Origin: Sphingomonas nostoxanthinifaciens
Lineage (GTDB): Bacteria; Pseudomonadota; Alphaproteobacteria; Sphingomonadales; Sphingomonadaceae
Direction of reading: 5' to 3'
DNA: 64,000 nt
Assembly (NCBI RefSeq): GCF_019930585.1
Contig: NZ_CP082839.1
Location: forward strand, 3,220,001-3,284,000
Made by a program: the position numbers and the translations under genes. This document shows, in pieces, positions 43,192 through 52,242 of this stretch. Below the pieces are notes generated by a model that was not told where the DNA came from, did no database searches, and saw only the letters and a list, made by a program, of their open reading frames with translations. Each line of letters starts with the position of its first letter. The first letter of the stretch is position 1.

Positions 43192-44361
43192 TCAATGCTG
43201 CATGAGCAGGCCGGTCACCGTCCTGCGCACGAGCGGAAGGCGTGCGCCGGCGCGCAGCGTCGCGTGGCGCACGATGCGGGCAGCCGGGCGCTCGTCGGTA
43301 TAGAGGCGGACCAGCAGGTTCGTCGCCGTGTAGAGCGGGCGCGTCGCCAGCCGGTGCGTCGTTTCGTACCGACGCAGCAGACTGGACGATGCGATGTCCC
43401 CGCCATGCGCCGCCGCCGACGCGACGAGGCGGGCGAGCGTCGCCTGCCCCGTCAGGCCGAGATTGAAGCCATGCGCGGTGACGGGGTGCATCCCCACCGC
43501 CGCATCGCCGATCAAAGCCGCGCGGGGGGCGGCGAAGTGGCGCGCATAGGTCGTCACCAGCGGATAGACGTGCGGTCCCTCCGCCAGCGTCATCGCACCG
43601 AGCCGGCCGTCGAAGCGGCGCGTGATCTCGCGGCCGAACGCCGCGGCGTCGAACGCCGCGATACGCTCGATCTCGGACGCGGGCAGCGTCAGCACCGCCG
43701 AGGACAGACGCCCGGCGAGCGGCAGCATGGCGATGGTCTGGTCGCCCCCGAACCATTCGGTCGCGATCCCGTGATGATCGCGTTCGTGCGCCATGCGCGC
43801 CACCATCATCGAACGCCCGGTGCGGTTCACTTCCGCCGCGATGCCGAGCTGGTCCCGTACGGCCGACATGCGCGAATCGGCGGCGACGAGCAGCCGCGCA
43901 CCGATGGCGCGGCCGTCGGCCAGCTGCACGGTCACGCCGGCCCGGTCGCGCGCGACCGATGCGACGCTCGCCCCCGTCATCAGCTCGAGCCCAGGCTGAC
44001 CCTCGACCGCCTGGAAGAGCGCGCGCCGGATGCAATTGTTCGGCACCAGCTGGCCCAGCCGATCATCGCCGCTCGCGGCAGGGTCGAACGCCAAGGCAAA
44101 GCGCGACGCGCCGTTGAGCACCCGCGCCGCGCGCAACGGCGCGATATCGTCCGCGCGAAGGCGCTGCCACGCCCCCAATTCTTCCAATATCCGCGCCGAA
44201 CGATGGGTCAGCGCGATCTCTCGCCCGTCGCTCGCGGGCTCCGAAAGCGCGGCGAGCGGCTGGCGCTCGACGATCGCGATCCGGAGCCCGCGCCCCCGCA
44301 GCGACCGTGCGAAGGCGAGCCCCACCGGGCCGCCGCCGACCACGACCACATCGAAACGCAT
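43192..44361 (-). CDS. ubiM: FAD-dependent ubiquinone-synthesis hydroxylase, UbiM type
   Basis: A 389-residue flavoprotein monooxygenase of the UbiH/COQ6 family. It has the FAD-binding VVVVGGGPVGLAFARSL (about residues 5-21), the segment DGREIALTHRSARIL (about 45-59) characteristic of UbiM-type 5-demethoxyubiquinol hydroxylases, and the GD motif AALIGDAAVGMHPVTAHGFNLG. It adds a ring hydroxyl in ubiquinone biosynthesis using O2. The placement back-to-back with the ubiquinol oxidase operon fits. UbiM, rather than UbiH or UbiF, is judged from motif context only. Confidence 0.8.
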   Translation of the reverse strand: MRFDVVVVGGGPVGLAFARSLRGRGLRIAIVERQPLAALSEPASDGREIALTHRSARILEELGAWQRLRADDIAPLRAARVLNGASRFALAFDPAASGDDRLGQLVPNNCIRRALFQAVEGQPGLELMTGASVASVARDRAGVTVQLADGRAIGARLLVAADSRMSAVRDQLGIAAEVNRTGRSMMVARMAHERDHHGIATEWFGGDQTIAMLPLAGRLSSAVLTLPASEIERIAAFDAAAFGREITRRFDGRLGAMTLAEGPHVYPLVTTYARHFAAPRAALIGDAAVGMHPVTAHGFNLGLTGQATLARLVASAAAHGGDIASSSLLRRYETTHRLATRPLYTATNLLVRLYTDERPAARIVRHATLRAGARLPLVRRTVTGLLMQH

Positions 44362-44401
44362 TGAAACCTCCAGCCCGGCCGGCAGATCGGAAGGCGACGC
44401 T

Positions 44402-45736
44402 TCAGTTCGCCTTGAGCGCCCAATTGCGGTTGAGGCGGAGCGCCGCCAGCGTGCAGAGCGCGCCGAACAGGAGGTAGGCGCCGACCGAGAACAGCCCGAA
44501 GTTGCTCGCCAGCAGCAACGCCACCAGCGGGGCGAAGCCAGCGCCGATGAACCACGACGCGGTCGCCGTGGTGCCCGCGCCGGTATAGCGATGCTTGGGC
44601 GAGAAGCTGCCGTTGATCGCGCCGGACGACTGGCCGAACGACAGGCCCAGCAGGACGAAGCCGAGCATCATGTAGGTCCATTCGCCCGAGGGCCCCTGGC
44701 CGAGCAGCAAGGGCGCGAAGCAGGCGAAGATGCCGATCAGCACGGCGGAGCTGCCGAGCAAAGTGCGGCGGCCGATCAGGTCGGCGATCACGCCCGACAG
44801 CGCCACCGCGACGAGCCCGACGACCGCGCCGACCAGCTCGATCATGAGGAAGTGGGTGGCGGGCTCCTCCGAGTGGAGCACGACCCACGACAGCGGAAAC
44901 ACCGAGACGAGGTGGAACATCGTGAAGCTCGCCAGCGGCGCGAACGCCCCCAGGACGACCGTACGCCCCTCTTCGCTGAACAACGACGACACCGTCGACG
45001 GGCGCAGCTCGCCATTCTCGTACAATTCCTCGAATTCGGGCGACGAGATCAGCCGCAGCCGGGCGAAGAGCGCGACGACGTTGATCACGAACGCCACGAA
45101 GAACGGATAGCGCCAGCCCCAATCGAGGAAGTCGGCGGTGCCGAGCTCCTTCAACAGGAAAGCGAAGACCGCCGTGGCGACGAACAGGCCGACCGGCGCC
45201 CCCAGCTGCGGGATCATCGCATACCAGCCCCGGCGCTCCGCCGGTGCGTTGAGCGAGAGCAAGGACGGCAACCCGTCCCACGTCCCTCCCTGCGCGAAGC
45301 CCTGTCCCATGCGGAACAAGGCGAGCAGGACAGCGGCCAGGCTGCCGATCTGGGCATAGCCGGGCAGGAAGGCGATCGCCGCGGTGCTTCCGCCGAGCAG
45401 GAACAATGCGAGGGTCAGCTTGACCCCGCGACCGTGCTTGCGATCGAGCTGCAGGAACAGCAGCGCGCCGAACGGCCGGGCGACGAATGCGAGCGCGAAG
45501 ATCGCGAAGGAATAGAGCGTGCCGGTCAGCGCATTCACATAAGGGAAGATCAACGACGGGAACACGAGGACCGAGGCGATCGCATAGACGAAGAAGTCGA
45601 AGAATTCCGACGACCGACCGATGATGACACCGACGGCGATGTCGCCCGCGCCGACATGATGGCCGCGCGCATCGATCAGCCGGGCGTCGCGCTCCATCGA
45701 CGTGGAGTTCCCCGCGCTTAGGGTCTTGGCTACCAT
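44402..45736 (-). CDS. MFS transporter, metabolite:H+ symporter (MHS) family
   Basis: A 444-residue polytopic protein (about twelve membrane segments). The N-terminal segment SSEFFDFFVYAIASVLVFP is the MHS family variant of GxxxEWFDF, and the loop FGALLFLQLDRKHGRG is the MFS loop 2-3 motif. Members carry organic acids or osmolytes such as citrate, ketoglutarate, proline or betaine. ATG 45736 is chosen for its purine-rich upstream sequence; ATG 45697 is possible, and the frame is open to 45814. It lies 40 bases upstream of ubiM and diverges from cyoA across the FNR-like box. Confidence 0.85.
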   Translation of the reverse strand: MVAKTLSAGNSTSMERDARLIDARGHHVGAGDIAVGVIIGRSSEFFDFFVYAIASVLVFPSLIFPYVNALTGTLYSFAIFALAFVARPFGALLFLQLDRKHGRGVKLTLALFLLGGSTAAIAFLPGYAQIGSLAAVLLALFRMGQGFAQGGTWDGLPSLLSLNAPAERRGWYAMIPQLGAPVGLFVATAVFAFLLKELGTADFLDWGWRYPFFVAFVINVVALFARLRLISSPEFEELYENGELRPSTVSSLFSEEGRTVVLGAFAPLASFTMFHLVSVFPLSWVVLHSEEPATHFLMIELVGAVVGLVAVALSGVIADLIGRRTLLGSSAVLIGIFACFAPLLLGQGPSGEWTYMMLGFVLLGLSFGQSSGAINGSFSPKHRYTGAGTTATASWFIGAGFAPLVALLLASNFGLFSVGAYLLFGALCTLAALRLNRNWALKAN

Positions 45737-45851
45737 CCCGTCCTGTCCTCCCGGCCGACCCGGTGGGGTCGACGACGTGCGATCGCGTTGAAACGCGCCA
45801 ATGTGGCACGCCATATGCCGGTCGATCTACGCCGCGGCAGCGGCCGCGCCT

Positions 45852-45865
45852 TTGACTCAGATCAA
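45852..45865. promoter_or_regulatory. FNR/FixK-type binding box before cyoA
   Basis: TTGAC-TCAG-ATCAA matches the FNR/FixK/Anr consensus TTGAT-N4-ATCAA at nine of ten defined positions. It is centred about 41 bases before the cyoA ATG and lies in the divergent region shared with the MFS-ubiM-globin genes. It would let oxygen state control the ubiquinol oxidase operon, as FNR does for cyo in enteric bacteria. A second palindrome, CGCGTT-GA-AACGCG, is at 45784-45797. Confidence 0.68.
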
Positions 45866-45899
45866 ATGCCGGCGGCCTGGGTCGGGCTAGCTGGCTCGC

Positions 45900-47075
45900 A
45901 TGCGCAACGCAGCACCCCCTTTTGCCCGATGGGCCCTACGCCTGCCACTCCTCGCTCTGCCGGCCCTGCTCGGCGGATGCGACATGGTGGTGATGAACCC
46001 CACCGGCGATGTCGCCCTGCAGCAGCGAAACCTGATCCTGCTATCGACCGGGGTCATGCTGCTGATCATCATGCCGGTGATCGCGCTGACGATCCTGTTC
46101 GCGTGGCGCTACCGGCGCGGCAATCCGAACAAGGTCTACGACCCCGGCTTCGATCATTCGACGACGCTGGAACTGGTGATCTGGGTGTGCCCGCTGATGA
46201 TCATCATCGCGCTGAGCGCGGTGACCTGGACGAGCACCCACCTGCTTGATCCGTTCCGGCCGCTCGCGCGGATCGCGCCGGGGAGGCCGATCCCGGCGGG
46301 CACCAAGCCGCTCGAGGTGGACGTGGTCTCGCTCGACTGGAAATGGCTGTTCATCTACCCCGAGCAGGGCATCGCCACGGTCAACGAGCTCGCGCTTCCG
46401 GTCGATCGACCGGTCAGCTTCAAGATCACCTCCGCGAACCAGTTCAGCACCTTCTACGCGCCGACCATGGCGGGCATGATCTACGTGATGCCGGGGATGC
46501 AGTCGCAGCTCCACGCGGTGGTCAACAAGCCGGGCGAGAGCTGGGGCTATTCGGGCAACTATACCGGCGCGGGGCACACCGACAATCGCTTCAAGCTGCG
46601 CGCCATGGAGCCCGGCCAGTTCGGCCAGTGGGTCGCCCAGGTGAAGGGCAGCGGCCAGAGCGCGCTCGAACCGGCCAGCTACCTGGTGCTCGAGAAGCCC
46701 AGCGAGAAGGTGCCGGTGATGCACTTCGCCTCGGTCGCGCCCGGCCTGTTCGACCGCGTGCTCAACCGCTGCGTCGCCCCCGGCACGCCGTGCATGGTCG
46801 ACGTGATGCGCCACGACATGGCGCGCGGCGGGGCCGCGCCCGTGGGCGAGCATGGCATGATGCCGCCGGGCCGCGACACCACGCCCGCAAACGAGCCCAA
46901 GCCGACGCCCGCACTCGAAAAGGCTCCGGCCGACAAGGGTACGGGCCCCAACGTCACCAAGCCCGCCGAGCCTGGTCCCCCGGGCGCGAAGAAGCCCGGT
47001 GACCCGCGCAACCGGGATCTTTCCACAATCGTGCCCCTCCACGCCCCCGGCGCCCCCCGCGCCGCCCGGGCCTGA
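45900..47075 (+). CDS. cyoA: Cytochrome bo3 ubiquinol oxidase subunit II
   Basis: Subunit II of the haem-copper ubiquinol oxidase. The 391-residue protein has a lipoprotein signal (lipobox LLGGC, Cys27), two membrane segments (about 45-70 and 92-112), and a periplasmic cupredoxin-fold domain (DVVSLDWKWLFIYPEQGIATVNEL, SFKITSANQFSTFYAP) that lacks the Cu-A cysteines, as expected for a quinol oxidase. The C-terminal 90 residues are an unusual Pro/Lys/Ala-rich extension with no counterpart in the enteric enzyme. First gene of cyoABCD-SURF1. Confidence 0.96.
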   Translation: MRNAAPPFARWALRLPLLALPALLGGCDMVVMNPTGDVALQQRNLILLSTGVMLLIIMPVIALTILFAWRYRRGNPNKVYDPGFDHSTTLELVIWVCPLMIIIALSAVTWTSTHLLDPFRPLARIAPGRPIPAGTKPLEVDVVSLDWKWLFIYPEQGIATVNELALPVDRPVSFKITSANQFSTFYAPTMAGMIYVMPGMQSQLHAVVNKPGESWGYSGNYTGAGHTDNRFKLRAMEPGQFGQWVAQVKGSGQSALEPASYLVLEKPSEKVPVMHFASVAPGLFDRVLNRCVAPGTPCMVDVMRHDMARGGAAPVGEHGMMPPGRDTTPANEPKPTPALEKAPADKGTGPNVTKPAEPGPPGAKKPGDPRNRDLSTIVPLHAPGAPRAARA

Positions 47076-47096
47076 TCGCCAGCCGTCAGGGTAATC

Positions 47097-49094
47097 ATGA
47101 CAGACAGCAGCCTTATGAAGACGATCTTCGGACGTCTCTCCTGGGAATCATTCCCCTTCCACGAGCCGATCCTGCTCTGGACGTTCATCGTCGTCTCGTT
47201 GCTGGGGCTCGGCGTCGTCGGCGCGATCACGCGCTTCCGGCTCTGGGGCTATCTCTGGAGCGAATGGTTCACGAGCGTCGATCACAAGAAGATCGGCATC
47301 ATGTACGTCGTCCTCGGCATCATCATGCTGCTGCGTGGCTTCTCCGACGCGCTGATGATGCGGGCGCAGCAGGCGGTCGCGTTCGGGTCGAACCACGGCT
47401 TCCTGCCGCCGCACCATTATGACCAGATCTTCACCGCGCACGGCACGATCATGATCTTCTTCGTGGCGATCCCGCTGGTGGTGGGCCTGATCAACTTCGT
47501 GATGCCGCTGCAGATCGGGGCGCGCGACGTCGCCTTCCCGTTCCTCAACAATCTCAGCTTCTGGCTCACCGTCGCGGGTTCCGTGCTGGTGATGATCTCG
47601 CTGTTCGTCGGCGAGTTCGCGCGGACCGGCTGGCTGTCCTACGCACCGCTCGCCGAACTGGCCTACAGCCCCGATACCGGCGTCGATTATTATCTATGGT
47701 CGCTGCAGATAGCGGGCGTGGGCACGACGCTGTCCGCGATCAACATGGTCGCCACGATCATCAAGATGCGCGCGCCCGGCATGACGATGATGAAGATGCC
47801 GGTCTTCTGCTGGACCGCGCTCTGCTCCAACGTGCTCGCCATCGCCATCTTCCCCGCGCTGACCGCCGCTTTCTTCCTGCTGCTGCTCGACCGCTACATC
47901 GGCACCAACTTCTTCACCAACGCGCTCGGCGGCGCGCCGATGATGTACTGGAACATGGTGTGGATCTGGGGCCACCCCGAGGTCTACGTGCTCGTCCTGC
48001 CGGCCTTCGGCATCTATTCGGAGATCACCTCGACCTTCACCGGCAAGAGCCTGTTCGGCTATTCCTCGATGGTCTACGCCACGGTGGTCATCACGATCCT
48101 GTCCTACCTGGTGTGGCTGCACCACTTCTTCACCATGGGCGCAGGCCCCAGCGTCAACAGCTTCTTCGGCATCGCCACGATGGTGATCGCGATCCCGACC
48201 GGCGCGAAGATCTTCAACTGGCTGTTCACCATGTATCGCGGCGACATCCGCTTCGAGCTGCCGATGATGTGGGTGCTGGCGTTCATGATCACCTTCGTGG
48301 TCGGCGGCATGACCGGCGTGCTGCTGGCGATCCCGCCCGCCGACTTCGTCCTCCACAACTCGCTGTTCCTTGTCGCCCACTTCCACAACACGATCATCGG
48401 CGGCGTGGTGTTCGGGCTGTTCGCCGGCATGGTCTACTGGTTCCCCAAGGCGTTCGGCTTCAAGCTCGACAAATTCTGGGGGCATGTCGCCTTCTGGGGC
48501 TGGGTGCTCGGGTACTGGATCGCGTGGACGCCGATCTACATCGTCGGCCTGATGGGCACGACCCGGCGCGTGAACCACTTCGACGACGCCAGCCTGCAAC
48601 CCTATTTCATCGTCGCCGCGATCGGCGCGCTGGTGATCCTGGTCGGCATCCTCGGCTTCGTGATGAGCATCGTCATGGGCATCGTGAAGCGCGACAAGCT
48701 GCGCGACACCACCGGCGATCCGTGGGACGCCCGCACGCTGGAATGGTCGACCACGTCGCCACCGCCCGCCTACAACTTCGCCTTCACGCCGGTGATCCAC
48801 AATCTCGACGCGTGGTACGACATGAAGCGCCGCGGTTACGAGCGTCCGGCCGGCGGCTACCGCCCGATCCACATGCCGCGCAACACCGGCGCGGGGATCA
48901 TCCTGGCGGGGCTGGCGATGGTGCTGGGCTTCGCGATGGTCTGGTACATCTGGTGGCTCGCCGCGCTGAGCTTCGCCGGCCTGCTCGTCGTGGCGATCGG
49001 CCACACCTTCAACTTCAAGCGCGACTATTTCATTCCGGCCGACGAAGTGGCCCGGACGGAAAGCAAGCGTGCCCAGCTCGTCGCGGGAGCCTGA
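47097..49094 (+). CDS. cyoB: Cytochrome bo3 ubiquinol oxidase subunit I
   Basis: The catalytic subunit: it oxidises ubiquinol, reduces O2 to water and pumps protons. 665 residues and about 15 membrane segments, the normal length. Visible are the low-spin haem ligand region [17 protein letters not shown], the cross-linked His-Tyr motif WGHPEVYVL, the Cu-B histidine pair in WLHHFFTMG, and the haem-binding [14 protein letters not shown] 47097 is the earliest start; ATG 47115 ([10 protein letters not shown]) would match some homologues as well. It is followed after one base by cyoC. Confidence 0.97.
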   Translation: MTDSSLMKTIFGRLSWESFPFHEPILLWTFIVVSLLGLGVVGAITRFRLWGYLWSEWFTSVDHKKIGIMYVVLGIIMLLRGFSDALMMRAQQAVAFGSNHGFLPPHHYDQIFTAHGTIMIFFVAIPLVVGLINFVMPLQIGARDVAFPFLNNLSFWLTVAGSVLVMISLFVGEFARTGWLSYAPLAELAYSPDTGVDYYLWSLQIAGVGTTLSAINMVATIIKMRAPGMTMMKMPVFCWTALCSNVLAIAIFPALTAAFFLLLLDRYIGTNFFTNALGGAPMMYWNMVWIWGHPEVYVLVLPAFGIYSEITSTFTGKSLFGYSSMVYATVVITILSYLVWLHHFFTMGAGPSVNSFFGIATMVIAIPTGAKIFNWLFTMYRGDIRFELPMMWVLAFMITFVVGGMTGVLLAIPPADFVLHNSLFLVAHFHNTIIGGVVFGLFAGMVYWFPKAFGFKLDKFWGHVAFWGWVLGYWIAWTPIYIVGLMGTTRRVNHFDDASLQPYFIVAAIGALVILVGILGFVMSIVMGIVKRDKLRDTTGDPWDARTLEWSTTSPPPAYNFAFTPVIHNLDAWYDMKRRGYERPAGGYRPIHMPRNTGAGIILAGLAMVLGFAMVWYIWWLAALSFAGLLVVAIGHTFNFKRDYFIPADEVARTESKRAQLVAGA

Positions 49095-49095
49095 C

Positions 49096-49728
49096 ATGAC
49101 CGACCACGCCCTTCAGCCCGGCGACGGCACGCCCGTATGGCACGTCGCCGAAGACGATCACGATCACGGCGGCAACGGCGCCACGGTGCTGGGCTTCTGG
49201 ATCTACCTGATGAGCGACGCGCTCATCTTTGCCTCGTTGTTCGCGATGTTCGGGGTCGTCAGCACCGCCTTTGCCGGCGGACCCGCGCCGCGCGACATCT
49301 TCGACCTGCCGCTGGTCGCGCTCAACACCGCATTGCTGCTCGCATCGTCGATCACCTTCGGCCAGGCGATGCCGCACATGGAGGCGAACCGGGTCGGCGC
49401 CACCCGCTTCTGGCTGGTCCTCACCGGGCTGCTCGGCGCGGCGTTCGTCGGGATCGAGCTCTACGAATTCTCGCACCTGATCGCCGAGGGCGCCGGGCCG
49501 CAGCGTAGCGCCTTCCTGTCGGCCTTCTTCACCCTGGTCGGCACGCACGGCGCGCACGTCACCATCGGGCTGATCTGGATGGTCGTCCTGCTCGTCCAGC
49601 TCGGCCAGCACGGCCTGAGCCAGCCGATGAAGCGCCGGCTGATCTGCCTGTCGATGTTCTGGCACTTCCTCGACATCATCTGGATCGGGGTCTTCACCTT
49701 CGTCTATCTGTTTGGAGTCGTCCGTTGA
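49096..49728 (+). CDS. cyoC: Cytochrome bo3 ubiquinol oxidase subunit III
   Basis: A 210-residue subunit III with five membrane segments (e.g. GFWIYLMSDALIFASLFAMF, TGLLGAAFVGIELYEF, FFTLVGTHGAHVTIGL and the C-terminal FWHFLDIIWIGVFTFVYL). The conserved Glu and His residues of the family are present (GIELYEF, GTHGAHV, WHFLD). ATG 49096 starts one base after the cyoB stop. Its stop overlaps the TTG start of cyoD. Confidence 0.96.
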   Translation: MTDHALQPGDGTPVWHVAEDDHDHGGNGATVLGFWIYLMSDALIFASLFAMFGVVSTAFAGGPAPRDIFDLPLVALNTALLLASSITFGQAMPHMEANRVGATRFWLVLTGLLGAAFVGIELYEFSHLIAEGAGPQRSAFLSAFFTLVGTHGAHVTIGLIWMVVLLVQLGQHGLSQPMKRRLICLSMFWHFLDIIWIGVFTFVYLFGVVR

Positions 49729-50108
49729 GCAGCTCTTCCAACGAGGGGGCCGCCGCGCACCCCGCTCACGCCGCCCACAGCTCGGGCCATAGCCGGGGCT
49801 ATCGGGTCGGGACGATCCTCGCGATCGTGCTCACGGCGCTGCCCTTCTGGCTCGTCATGTCGGACGTGCTGCACGACGCGCAGACGACCATCGCGCTGAT
49901 CTTCGCGATGGCGCTTGCCCAGATCGTCGTGCATGTCGTGTGCTTCCTGCATCTCGACACGCGATCGGAGGGCGGCTGGACTTTGCTCGCCTTCCTGTTC
50001 ACCACGGTGATCGTCGTGCTGACCATCGGCGGATCGATCTGGGTAATGTATCACCTCAACACCAACATGATGCCGATGCCGGGCGGCACGGCAGGCCCTA
50101 TGCAGTGA
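49725..50108 (+). CDS. cyoD: Cytochrome bo3 ubiquinol oxidase subunit IV
   Basis: A 127-residue small subunit with three membrane segments (about 29-47, 53-72, 83-105) and the family pattern YRVGTILAIVLTALPFWLVM and QIVVHVVCFLHLD. The start is a TTG overlapping the cyoC stop as TTGA. A poorly conserved N-terminus rich in Ala/His/Ser precedes the first helix. It overlaps the SURF1 gene by four bases. Confidence 0.93.
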   Translation: MSSSSNEGAAAHPAHAAHSSGHSRGYRVGTILAIVLTALPFWLVMSDVLHDAQTTIALIFAMALAQIVVHVVCFLHLDTRSEGGWTLLAFLFTTVIVVLTIGGSIWVMYHLNTNMMPMPGGTAGPMQ

Positions 50109-50842
50109 CCGATCGCGCGAGCCCGCGGGGGCCGAAAGGCTGGTCGCTGGTCGCGCTCTGCCTGTTCCTGATCGTAGCCTTCCTTAGCCTCGGCGTCTGG
50201 CAAATCGAGCGTCGCGCGGGCAAGCTGGCGCTGATCCACGCGGTCGAGGAGCGGGCCTATGCCGCACCCACCCCGGCCCCACCGCCGGCGGCATGGAGCA
50301 ATGTCACCGCCGTCCACGACGCCTATCGCCGCGTCGTCGTGCACGGCACCTTCCTCGCCGGACGCGACACGCTGGTACGGGCGCTGACCGAGGAGGGCGC
50401 GGGCTCCTGGGTAATGACGCCGTTGCGGAGCGACGCGGGCTTCACCGTGCTCGTCAATCGCGGTTTCGTGCCGGAGGACGTGGCGCGCCAGCCCGGCCAC
50501 TTCCGCCCCGCCGACGGCCCCGTTTCGGTCACCGGCCTGCTGCGAATCAGCGAACCCAAGGGCGCGCTGCTCCGCGCCAACCAGCCGGCGAACGACCGCT
50601 GGTTCTCCCGCGATGTCGCGGCGATCGCGGCGGCGCGCAAGCTGGGGCCGGTCGCGCCCTATTTCATCGACGCCGGCGCGAGCCCCGATCCGGCCGTGTG
50701 GCCGCATGGCGGGCTGACGGTGCTACGCTTCCCGAACAATCACCTGATGTACGCCATCACCTGGTTCGGCCTCGCGGCGCTGTCGCTCGCCGGGCTGGTG
50801 AAGGTCGTCCGCGCGCCTCGGCCGCCCGCGATGCGCGACTAG
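50105..50842 (+). CDS. SURF1 family oxidase assembly protein
   Basis: A 245-residue protein with two terminal membrane helices (about 12-32 and 215-234) bracketing a periplasmic domain, the SURF1 layout. Marks are LGVWQIERRAGKLALI (about 29-44), GTFLAGRDTLV, VLVNRGFVPED, WFSRDVAAI, and RFPNNHLMYAITWFGLA near the end. SURF1 helps insert haem into haem-copper oxidases. The GTG start overlaps the cyoD stop. No cyoE (haem O synthase) gene follows in this operon. Confidence 0.93.
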   Translation: MTDRASPRGPKGWSLVALCLFLIVAFLSLGVWQIERRAGKLALIHAVEERAYAAPTPAPPPAAWSNVTAVHDAYRRVVVHGTFLAGRDTLVRALTEEGAGSWVMTPLRSDAGFTVLVNRGFVPEDVARQPGHFRPADGPVSVTGLLRISEPKGALLRANQPANDRWFSRDVAAIAAARKLGPVAPYFIDAGASPDPAVWPHGGLTVLRFPNNHLMYAITWFGLAALSLAGLVKVVRAPRPPAMRD

Positions 50843-50861
50843 AGGCGCGCGCGATCGGCGG

Positions 50862-51752
50862 TCAGGATGCGAGCGGCAATGCGATGCGCGCGCGCAGCTC
50901 GTCTTCCGCGACGATCTCGATCGGCGATCCGGCGCGGCGAAGTTCGTCGGCGCGGCGGTGGGCCGGGCTTGCGGCGAAGTAGCGACCGAACGGCTGTTCG
51001 TTGCTGACGACAAGCAAGGTCGTGGTAGTGCCGACCGAACTCACGACGCGGGCGCCGGCCGCCGCCAGCCAGTGCGCCAGAGCCCCATCGCGCGATGCAC
51101 CGAGGATGGCGGCACGCGCGCCCTGCAACGGGCCGACCGGCGCAGGCTTCGGGGCCGAGCCGCCGCGCGGGGTCGGAGCCAGCCATCCCGCCAGATCGAG
51201 GCCCGTATGCTCGATCGCGCGTACGATCACCCAGCCGGCCGCGCGGGCATCGCTCAGCGCATCGTGGTGCTTGTGCCGGATGCCAAGGAACTTGCTCAGC
51301 ACGTTGAGCCGATGGCTCGGCAGTTCGGGCCATGCGCGCTTCGCCACGCGAACGCTGTCGAGCCAGGTGGTCTCGATCGCGGTCCGGTCATGAACCCGAC
51401 ACGCGGCGCTCAACGCGCCCTTATCGAAAAAGGAGTGCGCGACCGTGATCCGGCCGGAGAGGTGCGCGTCCACGGCCGAATGGACGTGGGCGAAGGTCGG
51501 CTTGCCGAACACATGGTCGCACGTAATCCCGTGGATCCGGGTATTGAACGACGAGAATTCGTCGCACGGATCGATCAGCGTCTCATATTCGAAGATTTCG
51601 GCCCCGTTGCGAAAGCCGACAATGCCGATCTGGCAGATGCTGCTGACCCGCGCGCACGCCGTCTCCACGTCGATCACGACGAAGTCGGGCGCGTTCTTGG
51701 GGTCGTTGGCCAGGGTGGCGGGGCCATCGATGCGGGAGGCAGAGAGACTCAT
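50862..51752 (-). CDS. DnaQ-type 3'-5' exonuclease with C-terminal BRCT-like domain
   Basis: A 296-residue protein. The N-terminal half is a DEDDh exonuclease: FVVIDVETA (Asp-Glu pair, about residues 25-33), the segment EYETLIDP, HSFFDKGAL (Asp) and HHDALSDARAAG (His and Asp). The C-terminal 90 residues (from about 207: GARAAILGASRDGALAHWLAAAG, SVGTTTTLLVVS) look like a BRCT fold, a combination seen in some bacterial epsilon-like proteins, possibly for repair or RNA turnover. The start is uncertain: ATG 51752, 51770 or 51782. It is convergent with the SURF1 gene. Confidence 0.8.
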   Translation of the reverse strand: MSLSASRIDGPATLANDPKNAPDFVVIDVETACARVSSICQIGIVGFRNGAEIFEYETLIDPCDEFSSFNTRIHGITCDHVFGKPTFAHVHSAVDAHLSGRITVAHSFFDKGALSAACRVHDRTAIETTWLDSVRVAKRAWPELPSHRLNVLSKFLGIRHKHHDALSDARAAGWVIVRAIEHTGLDLAGWLAPTPRGGSAPKPAPVGPLQGARAAILGASRDGALAHWLAAAGARVVSSVGTTTTLLVVSNEQPFGRYFAASPAHRRADELRRAGSPIEIVAEDELRARIALPLAS

Positions 51753-51893
51753 CGGTGGAGAACATAGCATGGCCGCCAGCACTGTGCAGCGCGGCGTTGG
51801 CGGTTGCGACGTTGCACGCGTTCAACAGCGGCTTATTCTCGGCCGCGCGATCCACGCGACGCTTACCGAGCCGGCCGCCGAGGAGAATGCACG

Positions 51894-52193
51894 ATGTCCT
51901 GCAGCCACATGAACACGATCGAGGACGTGACCCCCAGCGCCCGAGGGTGCGAGGAATGCCTGAGGATCGGCAGCGTGTGGCTGCATCTACGGCTGTGTCG
52001 CACGTGCGGGCATGTCGGCTGTTGCGACGATTCGCCGCACCGCCACGCGCGTGCTCATTTCCACGGCACCGGCCACCCGATCATCGAGGGCTATGATCCG
52101 CCCGAAGGCTGGGGCTGGTGCTTCGCCGACGACGTCGAGGTCGACCTGCCCGACCAGACCCCGCAGATCGGCCCGATCCCGCGTTTCTACTGA
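51894..52193 (+). CDS. UBP-type zinc finger protein
   Basis: A 99-residue protein made almost entirely of a ZnF-UBP domain. Cys/His ligands are spaced as C3..H5, C19-x2-C22, C35-x2-C38, C43-C44 and a His-rich run (HRHARAHFHGTGHPI). The WCFADDVEVDL ending corresponds to the last strands of the domain. In eukaryotes this fold binds ubiquitin tails; the bacterial stand-alone form has no assigned role. ATG 51894 has GAGGAG upstream; the frame is open further but non-coding in character. Confidence 0.85.
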   Translation: MSCSHMNTIEDVTPSARGCEECLRIGSVWLHLRLCRTCGHVGCCDDSPHRHARAHFHGTGHPIIEGYDPPEGWGWCFADDVEVDLPDQTPQIGPIPRFY

Positions 52194-52200
52194 CAGCGAA

Positions 52201-52225
52201 AAGGGGCGGATCGAGCCCGCCCCTT
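52201..52225 (-). terminator. Terminator hairpin between UBP and hydrolase genes
   Basis: AAGGGGCGG and CCGCCCCTT form a perfect 9-bp stem around a 7-base loop, between two convergent stops. Read on the minus strand it is followed by TTCGC after TTTT formed by the A-run, so it mainly serves the hydrolase gene but may work both ways. Confidence 0.7.
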
Positions 52226-52242
52226 CCCTGTCGAGATCCGGA

